Part shown: piece by piece, positions 27,243 to 35,509 of the stretch
Position numbering within the stretch: the first letter of the stretch is position 1
How the letters are laid out: the number at the start of each line of letters is the position of its first letter
Assembly: GCF_014646335.1 (NCBI RefSeq)
Contig: NZ_BMNG01000002.1
Coordinates: 496,001 to 560,000, forward strand
Length of the DNA: 64,000 nucleotides
Origin: Streptomyces lasiicapitis
GTDB lineage: Bacteria; Actinomycetota; Actinomycetes; Streptomycetales; Streptomycetaceae
Direction: 5' to 3'
Notes under the pieces: generated by a model
Databases searched by the model: none
The model's input: the letters and a program-made list of their open reading frames with translations, nothing else
What the model was told of the DNA's origin: nothing
Translations under genes and position numbers: made by a program

Positions 27243-28256
27243 ATGCGAGAGGAGCCGGACCTGGTGACGACCTGGGCGGCCGGAGGGTGGACCGAGGAGG
27301 ACGGCGTCGGCAGCGCGACACTGCGCCGCCTGGTGGCCGCCTGGCCACGCAGGGCCGCGGTGACGACCAGTCCCGGGGCCCTCGACACGTCGGCCGCCTA
27401 TGACCCCGCACTGCCGGACTACCCCCTGGAGATCGTGCCGTTCGCCGGGCACCCCCGGTTCCTCGCGGCCACCCCGGAACAGCGCGGGCAGGTCCTGACG
27501 GGCCTGTGGATCGGCTACAACGAGCGGGTCATCGCCACCGAACACCTCATAGCCGAGCCCGCCTTCGACCTCGTGATGCGCGGTGTCTTCCCCGGCAGCG
27601 ACGACCCGCTGGTGCGGCAGGGCGTGCAGCAGTCCGTCGTGGACGAGAGCTTCCACACGTACATGCACATGCTCGCCATCGACCGCACCCGGGAGCTGCG
27701 CCGCGTACGCAGCAGGCCGCGCCAGCCGCAGCTCGTCACCTACCGGCGGCTGCGCGCCCTGCTGGCCGACATGCCAGAGCAGTGGGAACGCGACGTCGCC
27801 GTCCTGGTCTGGGGCGCGGTGGCCGAGACCTGCATCAACTCGCTGCTCGCGCTCCTTGCCAGGGACGGCTCCATCCAGCCCATGCACTCCCTGATCACCA
27901 CCCTGCATCTGCGGGACGAGACGGCGCACGGCTCCCTCGTCATCGAGGTCGTCCGGGAGCTGTACGCACGGATGAACGCGGAGCAGCGCCGGACCCTGGT
28001 GCGCTGTCTGCCGCTTGCCCTGGACGCGTTCGCCGAGCAGGACCTCTCCACGCTCCGGCTCGAACTGGTCACCGCGGGCGTCGAGGGCGCCGACGAGATC
28101 GTGGGCGACCTGCGCGCGACGGGCTCCGGACGCCGCCTTGTCCGGGACTTCTCCGGCGCCCAGCGGCTGGTCGAGCGCCTCGACGTGGCCGACGCCGTCG
28201 ACTTCGACTTCCCCGAACGCCCGGAATGGTCCCCCGGCGTGGGAAGGCACCGATGA
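27243..28256 (+). CDS. norF: AurF-type p-aminobenzoate N-oxygenase (di-iron)
   Basis: 337 residues. The seven metal ligands known for AurF (E101, E136, H139, E196, H223, E227, H230) are all found here, offset by exactly one: E100 (NERVIATEHL), E135 and H138 (VDESFHTYMH), E195 (AVAETCIN), H222, E226 and H229 (LHLRDETAHGSLV). AurF oxidises the amino group of p-aminobenzoate stepwise to nitro. This supplies the nitrobenzoate starter unit of the polyketide. The ATG at 27243 follows GGGAGGG. It is the first gene of the rightward biosynthetic operon, directly behind a SARP-type operator and 51 bp before the DAHP synthase. Confidence 0.95.
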   Translation: MREEPDLVTTWAAGGWTEEDGVGSATLRRLVAAWPRRAAVTTSPGALDTSAAYDPALPDYPLEIVPFAGHPRFLAATPEQRGQVLTGLWIGYNERVIATEHLIAEPAFDLVMRGVFPGSDDPLVRQGVQQSVVDESFHTYMHMLAIDRTRELRRVRSRPRQPQLVTYRRLRALLADMPEQWERDVAVLVWGAVAETCINSLLALLARDGSIQPMHSLITTLHLRDETAHGSLVIEVVRELYARMNAEQRRTLVRCLPLALDAFAEQDLSTLRLELVTAGVEGADEIVGDLRATGSGRRLVRDFSGAQRLVERLDVADAVDFDFPERPEWSPGVGRHR

Positions 28257-28307
28257 CGCCGCCGGACTCCGCCCCGCACCGCCCCTCAGGCGCAGAAAGG
28301 TGACCCG

Positions 28308-29372
28308 ATGATCGTTGCCCGCCTCCATCCCGACGTGCCGGTCGACGAGCGGAGCCGGCTGACGTCGGCGTGGCTCCGCCGCGGACAGCGGTCCTTCCAG
28401 TGCCGGGCAGGACGCCACACCCTCGTCACCTTCCCCGACCTCGCCGCGGGTTCGCCCTCGGGCCAGGAGTTCGTGGCCCAACTGCGCGCCACTCCCACGG
28501 TCGACACGGTCGTCGACAGCGCCGCCGCCCCGCCGCTCGGCAGCCTCGCCGCCACGGGCGAGCCGAGCGCGGTGCGGGTGTCGGACCGGTGGACCGTGGG
28601 CGGCGGCCGCTTCACCTGGATCGCGGGTCCGTGCGCCGTGGAGAGCGAGGCCCAGCTGATGTCCGTGGCGCGGGACGTGCGGGACGGGGGCGCGCACCTG
28701 CTGCGGGGCGGCGCCTTCAAGCCCCGCACCTCTCCGTACGCGTTCCAGGGCATCGGCAAGGACGGCCTCGACCTGCTGCGCGACGCGTCCGCCGCGACCG
28801 GGCTCGGCGTCGTCACGGAGGTCGTCGACGCCGCGCACGTAGAGGCCGTGGCCGAAGTCGCCCACGTACTTCAGATAGGCGCCCGCAACGCGCAGAACTT
28901 CCCGCTGCTCCACGAAGTGGCGCTGACCGGCCGCCCGGTGCTGTTGAAGCGGGGCTTCGGCTGCACGGTGCCGGAGTGGTTGCACAGCGCCGAGTACCTC
29001 CTTGCGGCGGGCAACGGCGACGTGCTGCTGTGCGAACGCGGCGTCCGCACCCTCGGCAACTCCACCCGGTTCACCCTGGACATCAGCGCCGTACCGCTGG
29101 TGAAGGGGCTCAGCCATCTGCCGGTGATCGTCGACCCCAGCCACGCCTGCGGCCGCAGGGACCTGGTGGCGCCGCTGGCCGCGGCCGCGGCGGCCGCCGG
29201 AGCCGACGGCGTCATGGTCGACGTCAACCAGGAGGGCCACGTCGCGCTCTGCGACGGCGAACAGGCCATCACACCAGCCGAGTTCGGCGCGCTCGCGCGG
29301 CGCACGAACCGGATGCTGCACAGCCTCGGCCCAGTGGAATCGGCCACCGCCGCCGCGATGGCGGGCCACTGA
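28308..29372 (+). CDS. DAHP synthase, type I-beta (cluster-dedicated)
   Basis: 354 residues. Residues 1-70 resemble the ferredoxin-like N-terminal regulatory domain of the Thermotoga-type enzyme. The barrel then shows IAGPCAVESEAQLM, LLRGGAFKPRTSPYAFQG, IGARNAQNFPLL, LLKRGFGCTVPEWL, LLCERGVRT and DPSHACGRRDLV. The metal-binding Cys, His and Glu are all in place. It condenses phosphoenolpyruvate and erythrose-4-phosphate to start the shikimate pathway. Primary streptomycete DAHP synthases are usually type II, so this enzyme type inside a cluster points to dedicated precursor supply for p-aminobenzoate. The gene designation norK/spnK may apply, but I am not certain of it. Confidence 0.93.
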   Translation: MIVARLHPDVPVDERSRLTSAWLRRGQRSFQCRAGRHTLVTFPDLAAGSPSGQEFVAQLRATPTVDTVVDSAAAPPLGSLAATGEPSAVRVSDRWTVGGGRFTWIAGPCAVESEAQLMSVARDVRDGGAHLLRGGAFKPRTSPYAFQGIGKDGLDLLRDASAATGLGVVTEVVDAAHVEAVAEVAHVLQIGARNAQNFPLLHEVALTGRPVLLKRGFGCTVPEWLHSAEYLLAAGNGDVLLCERGVRTLGNSTRFTLDISAVPLVKGLSHLPVIVDPSHACGRRDLVAPLAAAAAAAGADGVMVDVNQEGHVALCDGEQAITPAEFGALARRTNRMLHSLGPVESATAAAMAGH

Positions 29373-29531
29373 GTCTGCCGGGCCACGCCGCCGCCCCGGG
29401 CGTCCCGGAACGTGACCGGACGCCGCCGAAGGCGATGGCGCGCACGCCCCCACGTACGCACGCATCCGCTTCCGACACCCGCCCGCCGCACCCCGCCCCG
29501 CCCGCCGCCCGCCGTCAGGAAGGAAGCAGAG

Positions 29532-32500
29532 ATGGAGTGGAACGAGGGACGCGAACGGCCGCTGCACGAGCGCCTGTTGGCTGCGGGGGATGCGGAGCGG
29601 CGCCGACTGCTCATCGACCTGATCCGTACGCACGCCACCGCCGCCCTGGACCGCGCCGACCAGGTGCCCCTCGACCCCGGCCGGGCCTTCGGCGCGCAGG
29701 GCGTCCGGGGGTGGGTCGCCGCGCGGCTGCGGGAGCGGCTCAGCGAGGCGGCGGGCGTCACGCTGCCCGCGACCGCCCTCTTCGACTATCCGACGCCCGG
29801 GGCGCTCGCCGAGCGGCTGTGCGCCCTGATCCTCGGGGAGACGGGAGATCTATGGGTGGTGGGAGACCCCGGGGAACCCGACGCGCCCGGTGAGCGGGAC
29901 GAGCCCATCGCGATCGTGGGCATGGGCTGCCGGCTGCCCGGCGAGGTGGCGTCGCCGGAGGACCTGTGGCGCCTTGTCCGTACGGAGACGGACGCGATCT
30001 CCGAGTTCCCGCGCGACCGCGGCTGGACCGTCGAGTACGACCCGGACCCCGACCACGTGGGCACCTCGTGCACCCGGCACGCCGGATTCCTCTACGACGC
30101 CGCCGACTTCGACGCCGGGTTCTTCGCGATCAGCCCCGGCGAGGCCGTCACCATCGACCCGCAGCACCGGCTGCTCCTGGAGACGGCGTGGGAGACCGTC
30201 GAGAACGCCAGGATCGACCCGACCACGCTGCGCGGCAGCAGCACCGGCGTGTTCGTCGGCATCATGTACAGCGAGTACGGCGCCCGCATCCGCCATGTGC
30301 CGCCGAGCGCCGAGGGCTACCGCGTCGTGGGCAGCATGCCCAGCGTGGCCTCGGGGCGGCTCGCCTACAGCTTCGGCTTCGAGGGCCCCGCGGTCACCGT
30401 GGACACCGCCTGCTCCTCCTCCCTGGTGGCCGTGCACCTCGCCGCGCAGTCGCTGCGCAAGGGCGAGTGCACGCTCGCCGTGGCCGGCGGGGTCACCGTG
30501 ATGGCCACGCCCTGGGGCTACATCGAGTTCAGCAGGCAGCGCGGGCTCGCGCCGGACGGGCGGTGCCGGTCGTTCTCCGCCGACGCGGCCGGCAGCAGCT
30601 GGTCCGAGGGCGCGGGCGTCCTCCTCCTGGAGCGGCTCTCCGACGCGCGGCGCAACGGGCACCGGGTGCTCGCCGTGGTCCGCGGCTCGGCGGTGAACCA
30701 GGACGGCGCGTCGAACGGCCTGACGGCACCGAACGGCCCGGCGCAGCAGCGCGTGATCCGGCAGGCACTGGCGCACGCGGGCCTGTCCACGGCCGACGTG
30801 GACTGCGTGGACGCGCACGGCGCGGGCACCCAGCTCGGCGACCCCATCGAGGCGCAGGCACTCCTCGCCACCTACGGCCAGGGCCGACCGGCCGAACGGC
30901 CGCTGTGGCTGGGCTCGTTGAAGTCCAACATCGGCCACACTCAGGCCGCGGCCGGGGTCGCGGGCGTCATCAAGATGGTGCAGGCGATGCGCCACGCCGT
31001 GCTGCCGCGCAGCCTGCACATCGCCGAGCCGACGCCGCACGTCGACTGGGAATCCGGCGCGGTACGGCTCCTGACCGAGGCCACACCCTGGCCGGAGGCC
31101 GGCCGGCCGCGCCGCACGGCTGTCTCCTCGTTCGGCGTGGGCGGCACGAATGCCCACATCATCCTGGAGGAGGGGCCGCCCGAGCCCGACGGGACCACGG
31201 CGACCGCGCCCACCGAGGACACGTACACGTACGACACCCACGACACCCACGACGCGGGAGCCGCCGGGAGCCGCCCGCTGCCGTGGCTGGTCTCCGGGAA
31301 CGGCGAGGCGGGCCTGCGCGCCCAGGCCCGGCGCGTGGCGGGCTTCCTGGAGTCGGACCCGGACGCGCCGGACGCGGACGTCGCGTACTCCCTGGCGACG
31401 TCGCGGGCCGCGCTCGCGGACCGGGCCGTCGTGGTCGCCGCCGACCGGACGGAAGCCATGCGGCTCCTCGCCGACCTGGCGGACGGCGAGTACGGCGAAC
31501 ACGGCTCGCACGTGGCACGCGGAGTGGCCGCGACCCGTGACCGGGTCACGTTCGTGTTCCCCGGGCAGGGGTCCCAATGGCCGGGCATGGCAGCCGAGTT
31601 GATGCGTACCTCACCGGTCTTCCGCGATGCGATCGAGGCCTGCGCGGCGAGCCTCGCCCCGCACGTCGACTGGTCCCTGACGAAGGTGCTGCGCGGCGAG
31701 TCCGGCGCACCCACGCTGGACCGCGTCGACGTCGTGCAGCCCGCGCTGTTCGCGGTGATGGTTTCGTTGGCGGCGCTGTGGCGGTCGTACGGCGTGGAAC
31801 CCGCCGCGGTCGTCGGGCACTCGCAGGGCGAGATCGCGGCGGCCCATGTCGCGGGAGCGCTGTCCCTGGACGACGCGGCCCGCATCGTGGCCGTACGCAG
31901 CCGGGCCCTGCGGGTGCTCGCCGGGCGGGGCGGGATGGTCTCGGTCGTCGCCCCCGTCGACCGGGTGCGGCGCGACCTCGCGCCGTGGGGCGGAGCCGTG
32001 TCCGTCGCGGCGGTCAACGGACCGCAGTCCGTGGTGATTTCAGGGGAACCCGCCGCGCTGGACGAGGCCCTCGCGGCGTTCGACGCGAGCGGTGTGCGGG
32101 CGCGGCGGATCCCCGTCGACTACGCCTCGCACTCGACGCAGATCGACGAGATCCGCGAGACCCTGCTGACCGCGCTGTCCGGCGTCCGGCCGCGACCGGC
32201 CGCCGTGGCGTTCTACTCGACGGTGTCCGGCGAACCGATCGACACCACGGCCCTGGACGCCGAGTACTGGGTACGCAATCTCCGCGAGACCGTCCAGTTC
32301 CACCGCACCGTCGACCGGCTGATCGCGGACGGACACACCACGTACATCGAGATGAGCCCGCACCCGGTGCTCACCGTCGGCCTCCAGGAGAGCGCCGAGG
32401 CGGCGGGCGCCGACCGCGCGGGCACCGGCGACGTGCTGGTCGTGGAGTCGCTGCGCCGCAACGAGGGCGGCCTGGCGCGGATGCTGACGGCCGTCGCCGA

Positions 32501-35444
32501 GGCCCACGTCCACGGCGTCGCCGTCCACTGGCCGGAGGCGTTCGCCCGCACCGGCGCCCGCCTGACGGACGTACCGACGTACGCCTTCCAGCGCAGCCGC
32601 TACTGGCTCCAGGACGCCGCCCCGCCCGAGGCGGACGTCGCCTCGGCCGGTCTGGACGGCGTCGACCACCCGCTCCTGGGGGCCGCCGTCCCGCTGGCGG
32701 ACGGGAGCGGGGGCATGCTCCTCACCGGGACGCTGTCCACGCGCACCCACCCGTGGCTCGCCGACCACGCCGTCGCTGACGTCATCGTCGTACCGGGCAC
32801 GGCACTGGTGGAGGTCGCGCTGCACGCGGGCGCCCAGGCGGGGTGCGACGTCCTCGAAGAGCTGGTCCTGGAAGCCCCGTTGATCCTGCCGGAGGAGGGC
32901 ACGGTCCGGGTGCAGGTGACCGTCGGCGGCCCGGACGAGTCGGGGCGGCGCGGCGTCGCGCTGTACGCGCGGGCGGCTGAGGCCGGGGTCGACGAGCCGT
33001 GGACGCGGCACGCCGAGGGCATGCTGGCGCGGGGTGAGCAGGGGGCGCCCGGGTTGGCGGGGGAGTGGCCGCCCGCCGGCGCCGAGGAGGTCGAACTCGG
33101 GGATGCCTACCGGGAGTTGGCCAAGGCTGGGCTTCACTATGGCGCCGCGTTTCAGGGGCTCAAGCGGTGTTGGCGGCTCGCGGAGGGTGCCGCTGCCGGT
33201 ACGGACGGGGGTGTGGACGGCGATCTGTACGTTGAGGTCGAACTCCCCGAGGGTGCCGGGGCCGCCGACCGTTACGGGCTGCATCCCGCCCTGTTCGACG
33301 CGGCCCTGCACGCCGCGGCGCTCGTGGCACCGTCCGGCGCGGATCAGGGTGAGGCCGTGACGCGGCTGCCGTTCGCCTGGAGCGGTGTGTCGCTGCATGC
33401 GACGGGCGCGACCAGGTTGCGGGCGCGCATCCGGTTCACCGGGACGGGTGCGTTGTCCGTCACCGCGACGGATCCCGCCGGGCTCCCCGTCGTGACCGTC
33501 GAGTCCCTCGGGATGCGTCCGGTCTCCGTCGACTCGCTGCGGCGGACGGCGGTGATGGCTGACGCTTCGCTGCTGCGGTTGGAGTGGGGGCCGGGGAGGC
33601 GGGGCGTGTCGCGTGGCGTGAGTGCGGCGACGCGATGGGCTTGGATCGGGGCCGATGCCGGTGCCGGTGCCGATGCCGGAGCCGGAGCCGGAGCGACTGA
33701 GTGGGCCGAAGCGCTCGGCGTGCGCGGCATCGAGTGCGTGTACCACCCCGATCCGGCAGCGCTGCGGGCGTACTTGGACACCGGCGGCAGCGCGCCCGAC
33801 GTCGTCGTACTCGCGGAATCGCCGCGCGCTGGGAACACTGACAGCAACACCGACACCGACATGGCCGCCGCCGCCCACCGGGCCACCCGCCGTGTCCTGG
33901 CCGCCGTGCAGGACTGGCTGGACGACGAGCGTCTGGCGGAGTCGCGCCTGGTCGTCGTCACGCGGGGTGCGGTCGCGCCGGAGCCCGGCTCGGCGCCCGA
34001 TCCGGCGCTCGCCGCCGTGTGGGGGCTCGTGGCGTCGGCCCAGTCGGAGCATCCGGACCGCATCCGCCTTGTGGACGTCGACGGCCTCGACGCGTCCTGG
34101 TCGGCGCTCCCCGACGTGGTGGCGGGCGCGGAAGCCCAAGTCGCCGTGCGTGCAGGGGCGTTGATGGTTCCGCGCCTGGCGCGGGTGACGGCGTCGGCCT
34201 CCCAGGGCGGCGGTCCGCTCTGGGACACGGACGGGACTGTCCTCGTGACGGGCGGCCTCGGCACGCTGGGCCGGCTCGTGGTGCGGCACTTGGCGGAGTC
34301 GCACGGGGTCCGGCACGTCGTGGTGGTGTCGCGGTCCGGGGAGTCCGGCGCGGGCGCGGCCGAGTTCGTGAAGGAGTTGCGGGCAGAGGGTACCGACATC
34401 CGCGTCGTCACCGTCGATGTGGGTGAACGGGCGCTCCTGGACGGGGTGTTGGGCTCGATTCCGGACGAGCATCCGCTGACTGCCGTGGTGCACCTGGCCG
34501 GCGTACTGGACGACGGCGTGCTTCAGGCGCAGACGCCGGAGCGCGTCGACCGGGTGCTGCGGCCGAAGGCGGACGGGGCGTGGCACCTGCACGAACTGAC
34601 CGGCGCGGATGTCGCGTTCGTCGCGTTCTCCTCGGTGTCGAGCGTCCTCGGCCCCGCCGGGCAGGCCGGATACGCGGCGGCCAACGCCTTCGTGGACGCG
34701 CTGGTGGCACGGCGCCGGGCCGTCGGCCTTCCCGGACTGGCCCTGGGCTGGGGCCTGTGGGGCGCGCGGTCGGGGCTGACGGAGGGCCTCGACGACGCGG
34801 ACGTACGGCGTATGGCCCGTTCCGGCGTCAAGGCGCTGTCGAGCGACCAGGGTCTCGCCCTGTTCGACCTCGCCTGCGCCACCGGTGAACCGGTGGTCTA
34901 CCCGCTGCGGTTGGACATCGCAGGGCTGGGCGGACGGTCCAGTGACGGTGCCGGTGGTGGCGACGACGTACCGCCCCTGCTGCGCGGCCTCGCCCGCACC
35001 CCCGTCCGCCGCGCCGCCGTCGCCTCCCCGGGCGGCACCGCGGACACGACGGACGGCGACTCCCTCGCCACCCGCCTCGCCCGCCTCCCGGAGCCCGAAC
35101 AGGACGCCCTGCTGCTGCACTTGGTCCGCACCCACGTCGCGGCCGTCCTCGGCTACGACGACCCGGGGACCGTCGGCGAGCGGCGCCCGTTCGCCGACAT
35201 CGGCTTCGACTCGCTGCGGGCCCTGCAACTCCGCAACCGCCTGGGCGGCGGCACCGGCCTGCGCCTGTCGGCCACCCTGGTCTTCGACTACCCCACGCCC
35301 GCGGTGCTCGCCCAGCACCTGCGCACCCTGCTGCTGCCGGACGCGCCCCCGGCGACGCCCGCCGAGGCCGCCGTGCCGGAGCAACTCCGATCGGCGTCCC
35401 GGGAGGAGGTCTTCGACTACATCGACAACCTGCTCGGCGAGTAG
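29532..35444 (+). CDS. norA: Type I PKS, first extension module (NorA/AurA-like): ACP*-KS-AT-DH-KR-ACP
   Basis: 1970 residues. Residues 15-100 form an acyl-carrier-like domain ending LFDYPTPGALAERL, but the GFDSL motif reads GVRGWVA and the phosphopantetheine Ser is absent. KS 123-545: C294, H429, H469, with unusual motifs SPGEAVTIDPQHR and DAHGAGT. AT about 680-1000: GHSQGE S764, and YASH 864-867 predicts methylmalonyl-CoA. DH about 1045-1320 (DHAVADVIVVPG, HPALFDAALH). KR 1565-1760 (GGLGTLG, LDD B-type, [15 protein letters not shown]). ACP S1894. The C-terminus is a short docking tail (REEVFDYIDNLLGE). The ATG at 29532 follows GGAAGGAAG. By analogy with AurA, its KS accepts nitrobenzoyl-CoA directly and the module may act twice. 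Confidence 0.93.
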   Translation: MEWNEGRERPLHERLLAAGDAERRRLLIDLIRTHATAALDRADQVPLDPGRAFGAQGVRGWVAARLRERLSEAAGVTLPATALFDYPTPGALAERLCALILGETGDLWVVGDPGEPDAPGERDEPIAIVGMGCRLPGEVASPEDLWRLVRTETDAISEFPRDRGWTVEYDPDPDHVGTSCTRHAGFLYDAADFDAGFFAISPGEAVTIDPQHRLLLETAWETVENARIDPTTLRGSSTGVFVGIMYSEYGARIRHVPPSAEGYRVVGSMPSVASGRLAYSFGFEGPAVTVDTACSSSLVAVHLAAQSLRKGECTLAVAGGVTVMATPWGYIEFSRQRGLAPDGRCRSFSADAAGSSWSEGAGVLLLERLSDARRNGHRVLAVVRGSAVNQDGASNGLTAPNGPAQQRVIRQALAHAGLSTADVDCVDAHGAGTQLGDPIEAQALLATYGQGRPAERPLWLGSLKSNIGHTQAAAGVAGVIKMVQAMRHAVLPRSLHIAEPTPHVDWESGAVRLLTEATPWPEAGRPRRTAVSSFGVGGTNAHIILEEGPPEPDGTTATAPTEDTYTYDTHDTHDAGAAGSRPLPWLVSGNGEAGLRAQARRVAGFLESDPDAPDADVAYSLATSRAALADRAVVVAADRTEAMRLLADLADGEYGEHGSHVARGVAATRDRVTFVFPGQGSQWPGMAAELMRTSPVFRDAIEACAASLAPHVDWSLTKVLRGESGAPTLDRVDVVQPALFAVMVSLAALWRSYGVEPAAVVGHSQGEIAAAHVAGALSLDDAARIVAVRSRALRVLAGRGGMVSVVAPVDRVRRDLAPWGGAVSVAAVNGPQSVVISGEPAALDEALAAFDASGVRARRIPVDYASHSTQIDEIRETLLTALSGVRPRPAAVAFYSTVSGEPIDTTALDAEYWVRNLRETVQFHRTVDRLIADGHTTYIEMSPHPVLTVGLQESAEAAGADRAGTGDVLVVESLRRNEGGLARMLTAVAEAHVHGVAVHWPEAFARTGARLTDVPTYAFQRSRYWLQDAAPPEADVASAGLDGVDHPLLGAAVPLADGSGGMLLTGTLSTRTHPWLADHAVADVIVVPGTALVEVALHAGAQAGCDVLEELVLEAPLILPEEGTVRVQVTVGGPDESGRRGVALYARAAEAGVDEPWTRHAEGMLARGEQGAPGLAGEWPPAGAEEVELGDAYRELAKAGLHYGAAFQGLKRCWRLAEGAAAGTDGGVDGDLYVEVELPEGAGAADRYGLHPALFDAALHAAALVAPSGADQGEAVTRLPFAWSGVSLHATGATRLRARIRFTGTGALSVTATDPAGLPVVTVESLGMRPVSVDSLRRTAVMADASLLRLEWGPGRRGVSRGVSAATRWAWIGADAGAGADAGAGAGATEWAEALGVRGIECVYHPDPAALRAYLDTGGSAPDVVVLAESPRAGNTDSNTDTDMAAAAHRATRRVLAAVQDWLDDERLAESRLVVVTRGAVAPEPGSAPDPALAAVWGLVASAQSEHPDRIRLVDVDGLDASWSALPDVVAGAEAQVAVRAGALMVPRLARVTASASQGGGPLWDTDGTVLVTGGLGTLGRLVVRHLAESHGVRHVVVVSRSGESGAGAAEFVKELRAEGTDIRVVTVDVGERALLDGVLGSIPDEHPLTAVVHLAGVLDDGVLQAQTPERVDRVLRPKADGAWHLHELTGADVAFVAFSSVSSVLGPAGQAGYAAANAFVDALVARRRAVGLPGLALGWGLWGARSGLTEGLDDADVRRMARSGVKALSSDQGLALFDLACATGEPVVYPLRLDIAGLGGRSSDGAGGGDDVPPLLRGLARTPVRRAAVASPGGTADTTDGDSLATRLARLPEPEQDALLLHLVRTHVAAVLGYDDPGTVGERRPFADIGFDSLRALQLRNRLGGGTGLRLSATLVFDYPTPAVLAQHLRTLLLPDAPPATPAEAAVPEQLRSASREEVFDYIDNLLGE

Positions 35445-35509
35445 GCCGTCTCCGGCGCGCCGAACCGGAAACGATCCGGTCCCGCTCGAACCTGACAAGG
35501 AATCGCTCG

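Noticed and set aside
32755..32800. DH motif HxxxDxxxxP instead of HxxxGxxxxP in the three polyene-forming modules
   Set aside because: Catalytic His and Asp are intact and I believe the Asp variant is common in actinomycete DH domains, so inactivity is not implied.
33650..33705. Short GADAGA repeats in the first PKS
   Set aside because: Few imperfect units in an inter-domain linker; ordinary low-complexity sequence.
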